Source of the DNA: Actinocorallia herbida
Lineage (GTDB): Bacteria > Actinomycetota > Actinomycetes > Streptosporangiales > Streptosporangiaceae
NCBI RefSeq assembly: GCF_003751225.1
Contig: NZ_RJKE01000001.1
Span: 434,001 to 498,000 of the forward strand
Direction of reading: 5' to 3'
Length of the DNA stretch: 64,000 nucleotides
Shown here: piece by piece, positions 16,504 to 25,550 of the stretch
Layout of the letters: every line of letters begins with the position of its first letter
Position numbering within the stretch: position 1 is the first letter of the stretch
Program-made: the position numbers and the translations under genes
The notes under the pieces: generated by a model
Told to the model about the DNA's origin: nothing
What the model saw: only the letters and a program-made list of their open reading frames with translations
Database searches by the model: none

Positions 16504-17745
16504 TCAGGGGATCACGGGGGAGTCGGCGGGGGCGGTCAGCATGCGGAGCATGACGGTCGCGGCGAGGCGCTCGTCCGGGTCGTCGAGGTCGAGACCGGTG
16601 AGGTCGGTGGCGCGGCGGACGCGGTGGCGGAGGGTGTTGGGGTGGACGTGGAGGACCTGGGCGGCCTGAGCGACGTCGCCGAAGGCGTCGAGGTAGTGGC
16701 GTAGCGAGACGGCGAGGTCGGTGCCCTGGCGGGTGTCGGCGGCCACGAGCCCCTCCAGGGCGGGGTGGTGGACGCCGTGCCTGCCCAGCACGTCGAGCAT
16801 CTCGCGCAGCAGCAGCGCCGACCGCACGTCGGTGTGCGAGGTGACCGCCTGGTCGGGGCGTTCCGCGGCGACCTGGAGGATCCGGCAGGCGACCCGCTTG
16901 AAGTCGGGGATGTCGTCCAGCCGCGGCGCGATTCCGGCGTAGGCGGCCTGGACCGGGTGCCCGATGTGCCGCCGCAGCCCGGCGACGGCCTCTGCGGTCC
17001 AGGACAGCAGCGCCCTGTCGTCCTCCGGGCAGCCCGGCAACATCACGTAGATCTGCCCGCACGCCTCGGCGATCATGGCGTTGCGCCGGTAGGCGGCGGC
17101 GTGCACGGCGACGAGTTCGCGCGCCTCGGCGAGGTCCAGCTCCCGCTGGGACTCCTCGGCGGTGTCGCGCAGGTCGATGCCGACGACCGCGGCCGACGAC
17201 GCGGGGTCGACGCCCAGCTGCGCGGCGAGGGACGCGGCGGGGAAGCGCCCGGTGAGCAGCCCGTGCGTGAGGTTCGCGCGGTTGGCCTCCTGCACCTCCG
17301 CGGCGCCGCCGTAGGCGTTGTCCAGGAGCAGCCGGGCGGCGATCCGGGCGGCGCCCACCAGCGCGTTGGGGGTCTGCGGGTCGAGCGGCAGCTCGGCCTC
17401 CTGCACCCAGATCGAGCCGAGCGGGCGGCTGCCCGCCGAGACCCCGATGGCCATCCTCGGGCGCATCTCCGCCCCGGTGGCCACTTCGACGACTTCTTCG
17501 CGCGCCGCGAGCCGCTGGAGGACGCCGTCCGCGCGCAGCGCCTCCACCACCGCGCGCGGGCAGGCCCGGTCGAGGATGGTGCGCAGCCGGACGGCGTCGG
17601 CGCCCTCGGCCGACGGCGAGTAGGCGATCACCTGGTGCGCGGCGTCCTCGATGACGACAAGGCCACCGCTCACGGTCGCGACGGACCGGGCAAGGGCGAA
17701 CAGGTCACCACCACCGGACCGGGCGCCTGAGGGGGGTTGGTCCAC
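16504..17745 (-). CDS. PucR-family transcriptional regulator (2)
   Basis: This 413-residue protein lacks the N-terminal purine-type domain of its two relatives in the window. It starts near the GGDLFALARSVATVSGGLVVIED segment, continues with the CdaR-like middle part, and ends with the PucR helix-turn-helix (VAQAAQVLHVHPNTLRHRVRRA, about residues 360-382). It converges with PucR (1) and is divergent from the branched-chain-type transport operon. A TATCCT box on the minus strand sits about seven bases before its GTG, suggesting a leaderless transcript. It most likely regulates the transporter, itself, or both. Confidence 0.88.
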   Translation of the reverse strand: MDQPPSGARSGGGDLFALARSVATVSGGLVVIEDAAHQVIAYSPSAEGADAVRLRTILDRACPRAVVEALRADGVLQRLAAREEVVEVATGAEMRPRMAIGVSAGSRPLGSIWVQEAELPLDPQTPNALVGAARIAARLLLDNAYGGAAEVQEANRANLTHGLLTGRFPAASLAAQLGVDPASSAAVVGIDLRDTAEESQRELDLAEARELVAVHAAAYRRNAMIAEACGQIYVMLPGCPEDDRALLSWTAEAVAGLRRHIGHPVQAAYAGIAPRLDDIPDFKRVACRILQVAAERPDQAVTSHTDVRSALLLREMLDVLGRHGVHHPALEGLVAADTRQGTDLAVSLRHYLDAFGDVAQAAQVLHVHPNTLRHRVRRATDLTGLDLDDPDERLAATVMLRMLTAPADSPVIP

Positions 17746-18155
17746 GCGACAAGGATAGAGACCAACATGAGAGCACGGTGAGAGGCGCGGAATTCCGCCC
17801 CGGGAGAACCGGGACAGCGCGCGGGTTCGTCGAGATGGAACGGGCCAGGAGTCCTCCCCTTTGTGCGCTCCGACAATTGCCGTCGTCCGCGACGAAGCGG
17901 AGTCGGGTAGTGCCGGGCCATTTCGCCGCCGTTACGGTCAGGGAAAGATCTTTGCCCTGATCAGACCGTTGTCCGGGGCGAAAGAGCGCCGCGGGTCTGG
18001 CATTGGCCGGTCGGACACCGTTGCCCGGAACACGTTGTCCGAGTGGACAAGGGCTGAGCCGGAATCGCTCCCTAGGGTTTGCCCGACCCTCTCCCCGACC
18101 GGTGGACGCCCCGTCCATCGAGGCCCCGTCCGGGGTCCCCCCTAAGGAGCAATAA
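17746..18155. promoter_or_regulatory. Divergent control region of PucR (2) and liv operon
   Basis: This 410-base region contains no gene. It holds a near-palindrome at 17938-17960 (arms TCAGGG and CCCTGA around AAAGATCTTT). A perfect 16-bp dyad at 18035-18050 has arms TTGTCC and GGACAA with a 4-bp spacer. The related half-sites CCGTTGTCCGG (17966-17976), CCGTTGCCCGG (18018-18028) and ACGTTGTCCGAG (18032-18043) are also present. AAGGAG at 18144-18149 is the ribosome site of the binding-protein gene. The repeated sites are good candidates for PucR binding. Confidence 0.6.
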
Positions 18156-19367
18156 ATGCGCAACGGTCCGATGCTTCGGCTCGGCGTGACGCTGCTGGCC
18201 GGCGCACTCGCGCTCACCGCCTGCGGCTCGCGCGGCGAGGAGTCCGCCGACTCCGCCTCGACCACCCTGAAGATCGCGTTCGACGCCCCCCTGACCGGCG
18301 CCCTCGCGGCCGTCGGCCTCGGCATGCAGCACTCGGCGGAGCTCGCGGTCAAGGACGCCAACGACGGCAAGCTGGTCCCGGGCGTCACCTTCGAGCTCGT
18401 CGCCAAGGACGACCAGGCGACCCCGAGCATCGGCCAGCAGAACGCCGCGGCGTTCGTGGCCGACAAGGACGTCGTCGGCGTGGTCGGGGCCTACAACTCC
18501 AGCGTCTCGCTGTCGATGATGCCGACACTGGCCGACGCCGACCTCGTGCAGATCTCCGGCGCGAACACCAACCCGACCCTGACCCGCGGTGAGAAGGACG
18601 TCGAGGCCCCCGCCCGTCAGTTCCCGACCTATTTCCGCACGGTCACCACGGACACCAATGAGGCGCCCGAGCTGTCGAAGTACCTCATCGAGGAACTCGG
18701 CGTCAAGGAGGTCGCGACGGTCAACGACGGCAAGGTCTACGGCCTCGGCGTCGCCACCAAGTTCGCCGCCAAGTTCGAGGAACTCGGCGGAAAGGTCGTC
18801 CTGAAGCAGCAGATCGGCGAGAAGGACACCGACTTCTCCGCGGTCGTCAGCAACATCAAGAACTCCGGCGCCAAGGCCGTCGTCTACGGCGGCGAGTACC
18901 CGCAGGCCGGCCCGCTGTCCAAGCAGCTCAAGGCCGCGGGCGTCGACGTGCCGGTGCTCGGCTGCGACGCCGTCTTCGACGCCGAGTACATCAAGCTCGC
19001 CGGCGAGGCCGCCGAAGGCGACGTGGCCACCACGGCCGCCCGTCCGATCGGGGACACCGACGCGCAGAAGAAGTTCATCGAGGCCTACACCGCCGCCGGG
19101 CACACCGAGCCCTACGGCATCTTCGGCCCGTACACCTACGACGCCGTCCAGTCGATCCTCCAGGGCGTCAAGGCCGCGGTCGAGGCCAACGGCGGCAAGG
19201 TGCCGGCGGACGGTCTGCGCAAGGCCGTGACCGACGCGGTCCAGACGGTCTCCTTCGACGGCCTGACCGGCCCGATCGCCTACGACGAGTTCGGCGACAA
19301 CAAGAACTACGACGTCACCCTCAACATCGTCAAGGACGGCAAGTGGACCGTCCTTGAGCAGAGCTGA
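18156..19367 (+). CDS. Branched-chain-type amino-acid-binding lipoprotein
   Basis: This 403-residue periplasmic-type binding protein (family 1, LivJ-like) has a lipobox LTAC with Cys23. It continues with the family segments IAFDAPLTGALAAVGLGMQHSAELAVKDAN and VGVVGAYNSSVSLSMMP. It is the external receptor of the importer encoded by the next four genes. An ideal AAGGAG lies six bases before the ATG. Related receptors bind branched-chain amino acids, but also amides, urea and aromatic compounds. The flanking PucR regulators make a nitrogen-containing ligand likely. Confidence 0.92.
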   Translation: MRNGPMLRLGVTLLAGALALTACGSRGEESADSASTTLKIAFDAPLTGALAAVGLGMQHSAELAVKDANDGKLVPGVTFELVAKDDQATPSIGQQNAAAFVADKDVVGVVGAYNSSVSLSMMPTLADADLVQISGANTNPTLTRGEKDVEAPARQFPTYFRTVTTDTNEAPELSKYLIEELGVKEVATVNDGKVYGLGVATKFAAKFEELGGKVVLKQQIGEKDTDFSAVVSNIKNSGAKAVVYGGEYPQAGPLSKQLKAAGVDVPVLGCDAVFDAEYIKLAGEAAEGDVATTAARPIGDTDAQKKFIEAYTAAGHTEPYGIFGPYTYDAVQSILQGVKAAVEANGGKVPADGLRKAVTDAVQTVSFDGLTGPIAYDEFGDNKNYDVTLNIVKDGKWTVLEQS

Positions 19368-19374
19368 CCCACCC

Positions 19375-19414
19375 GGAGGGGCGCGCGGCGCAACGGCGCG
19401 ACGGGCGCCCCTCC
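19375..19414 (+). terminator. Intercistronic hairpin after the binding-protein gene
   Basis: A perfect 10-bp GC-rich stem (GGAGGGGCGC with GCGCCCCTCC) with a 20-base loop lies between the binding-protein stop and the permease start. Such hairpins typically stop part of the transcripts or protect the upstream message, so that the receptor is made in excess over the membrane parts. Confidence 0.65.
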
Positions 19415-19442
19415 TCCCGAAACGAAACACCGGAGGATTCGG

Positions 19443-20411
19443 GTGAGTCTGACCGAGCTGATGCAGCTCATCACCAGCGGCGTCGTCCTCGGCGCCATGT
19501 ACGGACTGATCGCCGTCGGATACACGATGGTCTACGGCATCGTCCAACTGATCAACTTCGCGCACGGCGAGATCTTCATGCTCGGCGGATTCGGCGCGCT
19601 CGCCATGTACGCCTGGATCCCCCCGCTCCAGCACATGTCGCTGTGGCTCGCTCTGCCGATCATGCTGATCGGCGGTGTGGCGATCTCGGTGCTCGCCGCG
19701 GTGGGGGCCGAGCGGTTCGCCTACCGCCCGCTGCGCAACGCGCCGCGCCTCGCCCCGCTGATCACCGCGATCGGCCTGGCTATCTTCGTCCAGCAGCTCG
19801 TCTTCCTGTACTGGCCGACGAACGGCGCCGACGGCCTGACCCTCGGGGCCAAGCAGCCCCAGGTGTTCCCGCAGCTCCCGGGCGAGGCCCTGGAGATCGG
19901 CGGCGTCACCCTCCAATGGGCGGACGTCCTGACCCTCGTGCTCGCGCTCGTCGCGATGCTCGTGCTCGCCTACTTCGTCCGCAGGACCCGGACCGGGCGC
20001 GCCATGCAGGCGACCGCCCAGGACCCGGACACCGCGGGCCTCATGGGCATCGACACCGACCGCATCATCGTCATCGCGTTCGTCATCGGCGCGTCCCTCG
20101 CCGCCGTGGCGGGGCTCGCGCACGGGCTGCGGTACGGCCAGCTCACCTACGAGATGGGCTTCATCGCGGGCCTCAAGGCGTTCACCGCGGCGGTGCTCGG
20201 CGGCATCGGCAACGTGTACGGCGCCATGCTGGGCGGGATCGTCCTCGGCGTCGTGGAGTCCCTCGCGGCCGGCGGCCTCGGCTACCTCGACGCGGTCGCG
20301 CAGTTCGGCGGCGGCGCCTGGAAGGACGTGTGGGCGTTCGTCATCCTGATCCTCGTCCTCCTGGTGCGTCCGCAGGGCCTGCTCGGAGAAAGAACGGGGG
20401 ACAGGGCATGA
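19443..20411 (+). CDS. livH: Branched-chain-type ABC permease LivH
   Basis: This 322-residue integral membrane protein has the LivH hallmarks: GVVLGAMYGLIAVGYTMVYGIVQLINFAHGEIFMLG near the N-terminus and the coupling region GRAMQATAQDPDTAGLMGID. About eight hydrophobic spans are visible. The GTG at 19443 follows GGAGG with a suitable gap. The stop overlaps the livM start as ATGA, which indicates coupled translation with the second permease. Confidence 0.94.
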   Translation: MSLTELMQLITSGVVLGAMYGLIAVGYTMVYGIVQLINFAHGEIFMLGGFGALAMYAWIPPLQHMSLWLALPIMLIGGVAISVLAAVGAERFAYRPLRNAPRLAPLITAIGLAIFVQQLVFLYWPTNGADGLTLGAKQPQVFPQLPGEALEIGGVTLQWADVLTLVLALVAMLVLAYFVRRTRTGRAMQATAQDPDTAGLMGIDTDRIIVIAFVIGASLAAVAGLAHGLRYGQLTYEMGFIAGLKAFTAAVLGGIGNVYGAMLGGIVLGVVESLAAGGLGYLDAVAQFGGGAWKDVWAFVILILVLLVRPQGLLGERTGDRA

Positions 20412-22105
20412 CCCTCGTGCGGCTCCCCTTCAAGACCGCCGCCGCGCTCGCCGCGGCGGGCGCGGCCCTCGTCCTCGGCTCGACGATGCTCCCGTGGACC
20501 TGGACGTCGTCCTTCCCCGGCGATCTGACCGTCGCGTTCTACCCGGCGGGCAACCAGCTCATCACGCTGGTGTCCGCGGTCCTCGCCCTCCTCTTCGCGG
20601 TCGCCGCGTTGAGCGGGCCGCGCTTCGCCGTCCTCCCTGCGGGTCGTGCGGCGCGCGCACTACGCGGCGCCTGCTTCGGCGTCGCGGCGTGCACCCTGTA
20701 CGGCGTCGCGGCCATCGCGTGGGAACTCGGCGGCGTCGCCAACTGGGAGCCCGGCGCGTATGTCGCGGCAGTAGGGTCCCTGCTCGCTCTCGCGGGCGCA
20801 CTGGCCCTGCCGGCCGACGGCGAAGCGGTCCCGATCGCTTGGCGGCTCCCCGCCGCGGTCGAGATCGCCGCCGTCCTGGTGCTCGTCTTCGGCGGGATGC
20901 TCCTGCTCAGCTACGGGCTGGCCACCGAGCACACCGAGCAGTTCCTCGCCTTCTGCCTCGCCGCCGGCTTCGCCGTACGGGCCGTCAAGGAGAGCGGCCT
21001 TCCCGGGCCCGTCAAGGACATGTTCACGCGGCGGCGTTACGCGACGGGCGTCGCGGCCCTCGTCGCCGCCGTGGGGTTCGCGCTGGTGCAGACCGGAGAC
21101 GCCTACACGTCCCTGGCCGCCAACATCCTCGTCTTCGGTGCGGTCGCCCTCGGCCTGAACATCGTGGTCGGCCTGTCCGGCCTGCTCGACCTCGGCTACG
21201 TGGCCTTCCTCGGCGTCGGCGCCTACGTCGCCGCCCTGGTGTCGGGCTCCACGTACTCGCGCTTCGCGGGGGAGCCGCTGCCGTTCTGGGCGGCGATGCT
21301 CGCCGGCATGGTCGTCGCGGTCATCGCGGGCGTCATCATCGGCGCGCCCACGCTGCGCGTGCGCGGCGACTACCTCGCCATCGTGACGCTCGGGTTCGGG
21401 GAGATCTTCCGGATCCTCGTCAACAACCTGGACGGCATCTCCGGGCCGCACGTCACCAACGGCCCGAACGGCATCCCCAACATCCCCGACCTCGTGGTCC
21501 TCGGCTACGACTTCGGCGAGGAGCACCACTTCCTCGGGCTGACGATCGGCAGGTTCGCCAACTACTACCTGCTGCTCATCGCGGTGATCGCGTTCGTGGT
21601 GTTCGTCTTCCACCGCGTCGCCGACTCCCGGATCGGCCGCGCCTGGGTCGCCATCCGCGAGGACGAGACCGCGGCCGAGGCGATGGGCATCAACGGCTAC
21701 CGGTTCAAGCTCCTGGCCTTCGGGCTCGGCGCCGCCCTCGCCGGGCTCGCCGGGACCGTCCAGGCGCATGTGACGACCACCGTGACGCCCGACCAGTACC
21801 AGTTCCTCAGCACCGCCCCGCCGAACTCGGCGTTCCTGCTGGCGGCCGTGGTGCTGGGCGGCATGGGCACGGTCAGCGGACCGCTCGTCGGCGGCTTCCT
21901 GCTGTTCGTGGTGCCGGAGAAGTTCGAGTTCTTCGCCGACAAGCAGCTCCTGCTGTTCGGCGCGACGCTCATCCTCATGATGCGGCTGCGCCCGGAGGGC
22001 CTGGTGCCCAGCAGGCAGGCGCGTCTCGAGTTCCACGAGGAAGAGATCGCCGACGCAGAGGCGCACGCCGCCGTCGGCCGGGAGCCCGCGGGGGTGAAGG
22101 CATGA
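20408..22105 (+). CDS. livM: Branched-chain-type ABC permease LivM with N-terminal extension
   Basis: This 565-residue permease carries the LivM core in residues about 220-540: ALGLNIVVGLSGLLDLGYVAFLGVGAY, the RVRGDYLAIVTLGFGEIF segment and the coupling loop GRAWVAIREDETAAEAMGIN. The first roughly 200 residues form an extra set of about five hydrophobic segments. Many LivM proteins lack it, although extended forms are known in actinobacteria. ATG at 20408 overlaps the livH stop. The protein overlaps livG by four bases. Confidence 0.93.
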   Translation: MTLVRLPFKTAAALAAAGAALVLGSTMLPWTWTSSFPGDLTVAFYPAGNQLITLVSAVLALLFAVAALSGPRFAVLPAGRAARALRGACFGVAACTLYGVAAIAWELGGVANWEPGAYVAAVGSLLALAGALALPADGEAVPIAWRLPAAVEIAAVLVLVFGGMLLLSYGLATEHTEQFLAFCLAAGFAVRAVKESGLPGPVKDMFTRRRYATGVAALVAAVGFALVQTGDAYTSLAANILVFGAVALGLNIVVGLSGLLDLGYVAFLGVGAYVAALVSGSTYSRFAGEPLPFWAAMLAGMVVAVIAGVIIGAPTLRVRGDYLAIVTLGFGEIFRILVNNLDGISGPHVTNGPNGIPNIPDLVVLGYDFGEEHHFLGLTIGRFANYYLLLIAVIAFVVFVFHRVADSRIGRAWVAIREDETAAEAMGINGYRFKLLAFGLGAALAGLAGTVQAHVTTTVTPDQYQFLSTAPPNSAFLLAAVVLGGMGTVSGPLVGGFLLFVVPEKFEFFADKQLLLFGATLILMMRLRPEGLVPSRQARLEFHEEEIADAEAHAAVGREPAGVKA

Positions 22106-22920
22106 GCGCGTCCAACGACGGGCCGATCCTCGACGTCCGGGGCGTCACGATGCGGTTCGGCGGCCTCACCGCCGTCGACGGCGTCGACCTGTCGGTCGGG
22201 CACGGCGAGATCGTCGGCCTGATCGGCCCGAACGGCGCGGGGAAGACCACGTTCTTCAACTGCCTGACGGGTCTGTACACGCCGACCGAAGGCGAGATCC
22301 TCTACAAGGGGAAGCGCCTCCCCAAGCGGCCCTACGACGTGACCGCGGCGGGCGTCTCCCGGACATTCCAGAACATCCGTCTCTTCCCCAACATGACGGT
22401 CCTGGAGAACGTCATGGTGGGCCGGCACGTCCGGCTCAAGGAAGGGCTGTTCTCCGCCATCGGCCGCGGCCCCCGCTACCGCAGGACCGAGGCCGAGGCC
22501 AGGGACAAGGCCAGGGAGCTGCTGGAGTTCACCGGTATCGCCCGGCACTCCGAGGCCCTCGCCCGCAACCTGCCCTACGGCGACCAAAGGCGGCTCGAGA
22601 TAGCGCGCGCGCTGGCGTCGGACCCGGGAGTGCTCCTCCTGGACGAGCCCACGGCGGGCATGAACCCCCAGGAGACGCGGGAGACCATGGAACTGGTCTT
22701 CGCCATCCGGGACCGGGGCCTCGCCGTCGTCGTCATCGAGCACGACATGCGGTTCATCTTCAACCTGTGCGAGCGCATCATCGTGCTCACCCAGGGCCGC
22801 AAGCTCGTCGAGGGGAACGCCGAGACGGTCCGCGCCGACGAACGGGTCATCGCGGCCTACATCGGTACCCCTCATGAGGAGACGCCCGTGGCGTCCACGG
22901 AAGCCGGGGAGGGGCAATGA
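22102..22920 (+). CDS. livG: Branched-chain-type ABC ATPase LivG
   Basis: This 272-residue cytoplasmic ATPase has Walker A GPNGAGKTT, the LivG-typical SRTFQNIRLFPNMTVLENVMVG segment and Walker B LLLDEPTAGMNP. Its signature-like sequence is NLPYGDQRRLEIARAL, with the LPYG variant usual in LivG, and the switch His lies in VVIEHDMRFI. Both neighbours overlap it by four bases. It would pair with LivF as an ATPase heterodimer. Confidence 0.94.
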   Translation: MSASNDGPILDVRGVTMRFGGLTAVDGVDLSVGHGEIVGLIGPNGAGKTTFFNCLTGLYTPTEGEILYKGKRLPKRPYDVTAAGVSRTFQNIRLFPNMTVLENVMVGRHVRLKEGLFSAIGRGPRYRRTEAEARDKARELLEFTGIARHSEALARNLPYGDQRRLEIARALASDPGVLLLDEPTAGMNPQETRETMELVFAIRDRGLAVVVIEHDMRFIFNLCERIIVLTQGRKLVEGNAETVRADERVIAAYIGTPHEETPVASTEAGEGQ

Positions 22921-23630
22921 GCGCTCTGTTGGAGGTCGAGGACCTTCAGGTCGCCTACGGCAAGGTCCGAGCGGTGAAGGGCATCTCGTTCTCTGTCGGG
23001 GAAGGCGAGATCGTCACCCTCATCGGCACGAACGGCGCGGGCAAGACGACCACGATGCGCACCCTTTCCGGGCTGCTCAAGCCCGTGTCCGGGACCGTCG
23101 TCTTCGACGGGAAGCGCCTCGACGGCATGCGCCCGCACCAGGTCGTCACGCTCGGCCTCGCCCACTCGCCGGAAGGCAGGCACATCTTCCCGAAGATGAC
23201 CATCGAGGAGAACCTTCTCCTCGGCGCCTACCTGCGCAAGGACCCCGGCGTAGCCGAGGACGTCCAACGGGCGTACGACATGTTCCCGGTCCTGGGCGAG
23301 CGCAGGAGGCAGGCGGCGGGCACGCTGTCCGGCGGCGAGCAGCAGATGCTCGCCATGGGCCGCGCCCTCATGTGCCGGCCCAGGCTGCTCCTGCTGGACG
23401 AGCCCTCGATGGGCCTGTCCCCGCTGATGACCCAGCAGATCATGAGGACGGTCGGGGCGCTGCGCGAAGACGGCATGACGATCCTGCTCGTCGAGCAGAA
23501 CGCCCAGGCCGCCCTCGCCCTCGCCGACCAGGGCCATGTCATGGAGACCGGCTCCCTGGTGCTCTCGGGCACCGGCGAGGAACTGCGGCACGACGAGGAG
23601 GTCCGCAAGGCCTACCTCGGCGAGGACTAG
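22917..23630 (+). CDS. livF: Branched-chain-type ABC ATPase LivF
   Basis: This 237-residue ATPase has Walker A GTNGAGKTT, the signature LSGGEQQMLAMGRALM, Walker B LLLLDEPSMGLSP and the LivF-typical LLVEQNAQAALALADQGHVMETG. It overlaps livG by four bases. It ends the five-gene transport operon 14 bases before PucR (3), which could therefore be co-transcribed. Confidence 0.94.
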   Translation: MSALLEVEDLQVAYGKVRAVKGISFSVGEGEIVTLIGTNGAGKTTTMRTLSGLLKPVSGTVVFDGKRLDGMRPHQVVTLGLAHSPEGRHIFPKMTIEENLLLGAYLRKDPGVAEDVQRAYDMFPVLGERRRQAAGTLSGGEQQMLAMGRALMCRPRLLLLDEPSMGLSPLMTQQIMRTVGALREDGMTILLVEQNAQAALALADQGHVMETGSLVLSGTGEELRHDEEVRKAYLGED

Positions 23631-23643
23631 GCGGCGAGCGCCG

Positions 23644-25350
23644 ATGCGAGGACTGCCGGGACCGCCGTCGGACGAACCTCCGTCGGGTGAACCGCCCGCC
23701 GGCGGAGGGCTGCCGGCGCGGGGGCTGGCGCTGCGCGGACTCGCGCGCGGTGAGGAGCCGTCGCGGCTGCGCGACGCCCTCACCGCGCTCGGCCCGCTCG
23801 CCGTGCTGGTCGTCGCGCCGCGCGGCACCGACGTCCCGCTCACCGATGTGGTGATCACCGAGCCCGGCGACGAGGCGACGCACCCCGCGGGCGCCCTCGT
23901 GCTGGCGATCGGGGTGCGCGGCGCGGCCGCCGACGGGCTGGTGCGCGCCGCGGGGCGGGACGGCGCGACCGCCGTCGCGCTCCGCCCGGGCGACGGGACC
24001 GAGCGGCTCCTGGAGACCGCGGAGGCCGCCGGGGTGGCCCTGCTGACGCTCACCGCGCAGGCCAGGTGGGAACAGGTCGAGACCGTCGCGCAGGCCGTCG
24101 TCGGCAACGCGGTGATGCTCCCGGGCCTCGACCCCGGCGACTCCCACGGCGACCTGTTCTCGCTCGCGCAGACGATCGCCACCCTGACGGGCGGGATCGT
24201 GGCCATCGAGGACTCCGCCAACCACGTCGTCGCCTATTCCAAGTCCGACGACGGCGCCGACGACATGCGCAGGGAGTCGATCCTCACCCGCAACTGCCCC
24301 GAGCGGTACCTCTCGGTGCTGCGCGAGTGGGGCGTCTACCAACGGCTGCGGGCGGGTGAGGAGATCGTCGACGTGCCCGCGTACGAGGAGCTCGGGCTAC
24401 GGCCCCGCGTGGTGGCGGCCGTCCGGGCGGGGTCAAGGCTGCTCGGCACCATCTGGGTGCAGAGGGGCCTGTCCCCGCTGTCGCCGCGCACCTCGGAGGT
24501 GCTGCGCGGCTCTGCGCGGCTCGCGGCCCTCCACCTTGTCCGCTACCGGGGTGAGGCGTCCTTGGCGGCCGGCCTTCGGGAGGACCTGGCCGGGGCCCTC
24601 ATCGACGGGCGGGTCCCGGCCGGCGCCGTCGTCGGGCACCTCGGCCTCGACCCTTGCGCGCAGATGACGGTCATCGCCATCGACCCGAGAGCCCCGGCGG
24701 AGCAGGTGGACCCCTCCCGCCGGGAGCTGCGCGACGCCCGGACCACCGAGATCGTCTCGGTGTACGCCGCCGCGTACCGTCAGCTCGCCTTGGTGACGCA
24801 CCTTGCGGGACGCGTCTATCTGCTCCTGCCCGAGACGTCGGGGACGACGGACGGGGCCGCGGTCACCCGGTGGGTCCAAGGGCTCGTCAGCGCCTTGCGG
24901 CAGAACCTCGGCACCCCCGTGCAGGCCGCCATCGCGCGGGTCGTCTCCGGGATGGAGGAGGTGCCCGCCGCCCGGCTGAGCGCCGACCGGATGCTCGAGT
25001 CGATGGTCCGGATGGGCGACCGCGCCGTGGCCACCTTCGAGGAACTGCACGCCTCGGTCGTGCTCGACGAGATCGTGGGGCTGTTCCGCGACCCGGCCGT
25101 CCGGGACCCGTCGCTGGACCTGCTGGTCCGGCACGACGCGCGGCACGGCACCGACCTCGCCCGCTCCCTGCTGCTCTACCTCGACGCGTTCGGCGACGTG
25201 GCCAAGGTCGCCGAAGGGCTCCACGTCCACCCCAACACGCTGCGGCACCGGGTGCGCCGCGCGGTGGCCCTGACCGGGCTCGATCTGGCCGATCCCGACC
25301 GGAGGCTGCTGGCGATGCTCCAGCTCCGCGCGGCGCGCCGCGAGCCCTGA
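23644..25350 (+). CDS. PucR-family transcriptional regulator (3)
   Basis: This 568-residue regulator has a Pro/Gly-rich start and a purine-type N-terminal domain (APRGTDVPLTDVVITEPGDE, about residues 60-150). A middle region begins HGDLFSLAQTIATLTGGIVAIED and a C-terminal helix-turn-helix reads VAKVAEGLHVHPNTLRHRVRRA. Its middle and C-terminal parts are very like PucR (2), so the two are recent paralogues, and this one keeps the extra N-terminal domain. Its position 14 bases after livF suggests that it reports on or controls the transporter operon. Confidence 0.88.
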   Translation: MRGLPGPPSDEPPSGEPPAGGGLPARGLALRGLARGEEPSRLRDALTALGPLAVLVVAPRGTDVPLTDVVITEPGDEATHPAGALVLAIGVRGAAADGLVRAAGRDGATAVALRPGDGTERLLETAEAAGVALLTLTAQARWEQVETVAQAVVGNAVMLPGLDPGDSHGDLFSLAQTIATLTGGIVAIEDSANHVVAYSKSDDGADDMRRESILTRNCPERYLSVLREWGVYQRLRAGEEIVDVPAYEELGLRPRVVAAVRAGSRLLGTIWVQRGLSPLSPRTSEVLRGSARLAALHLVRYRGEASLAAGLREDLAGALIDGRVPAGAVVGHLGLDPCAQMTVIAIDPRAPAEQVDPSRRELRDARTTEIVSVYAAAYRQLALVTHLAGRVYLLLPETSGTTDGAAVTRWVQGLVSALRQNLGTPVQAAIARVVSGMEEVPAARLSADRMLESMVRMGDRAVATFEELHASVVLDEIVGLFRDPAVRDPSLDLLVRHDARHGTDLARSLLLYLDAFGDVAKVAEGLHVHPNTLRHRVRRAVALTGLDLADPDRRLLAMLQLRAARREP

Positions 25351-25359
25351 CGCCTCCGG

Positions 25360-25393
25360 TTTCGGCGGCATCTGTGTTTCGGCGGCATCTGTG
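25360..25393. repeat. Exact 17-bp tandem repeat
   Basis: TTTCGGCGGCATCTGTG occurs twice with no gap, right after the PucR (3) stop and about 160 bases before the kinase gene. It may be a regulator site or a simple duplication. Confidence 0.7.
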
Positions 25394-25550
25394 TCAGGTG
25401 ACCGATTTCAGTACTTATGGTGTCCCGTGTCGGAAGTCCCGGGCCGTAGAGCCGTTTGTCCCGGGCGTCCGGGCAGACCGGTACTCCGTGCTCAGGCGCG
25501 GGGTGATTCGTATGACGGATGCTGTTCACGGTCGAAAGGAGACCGTGGAC

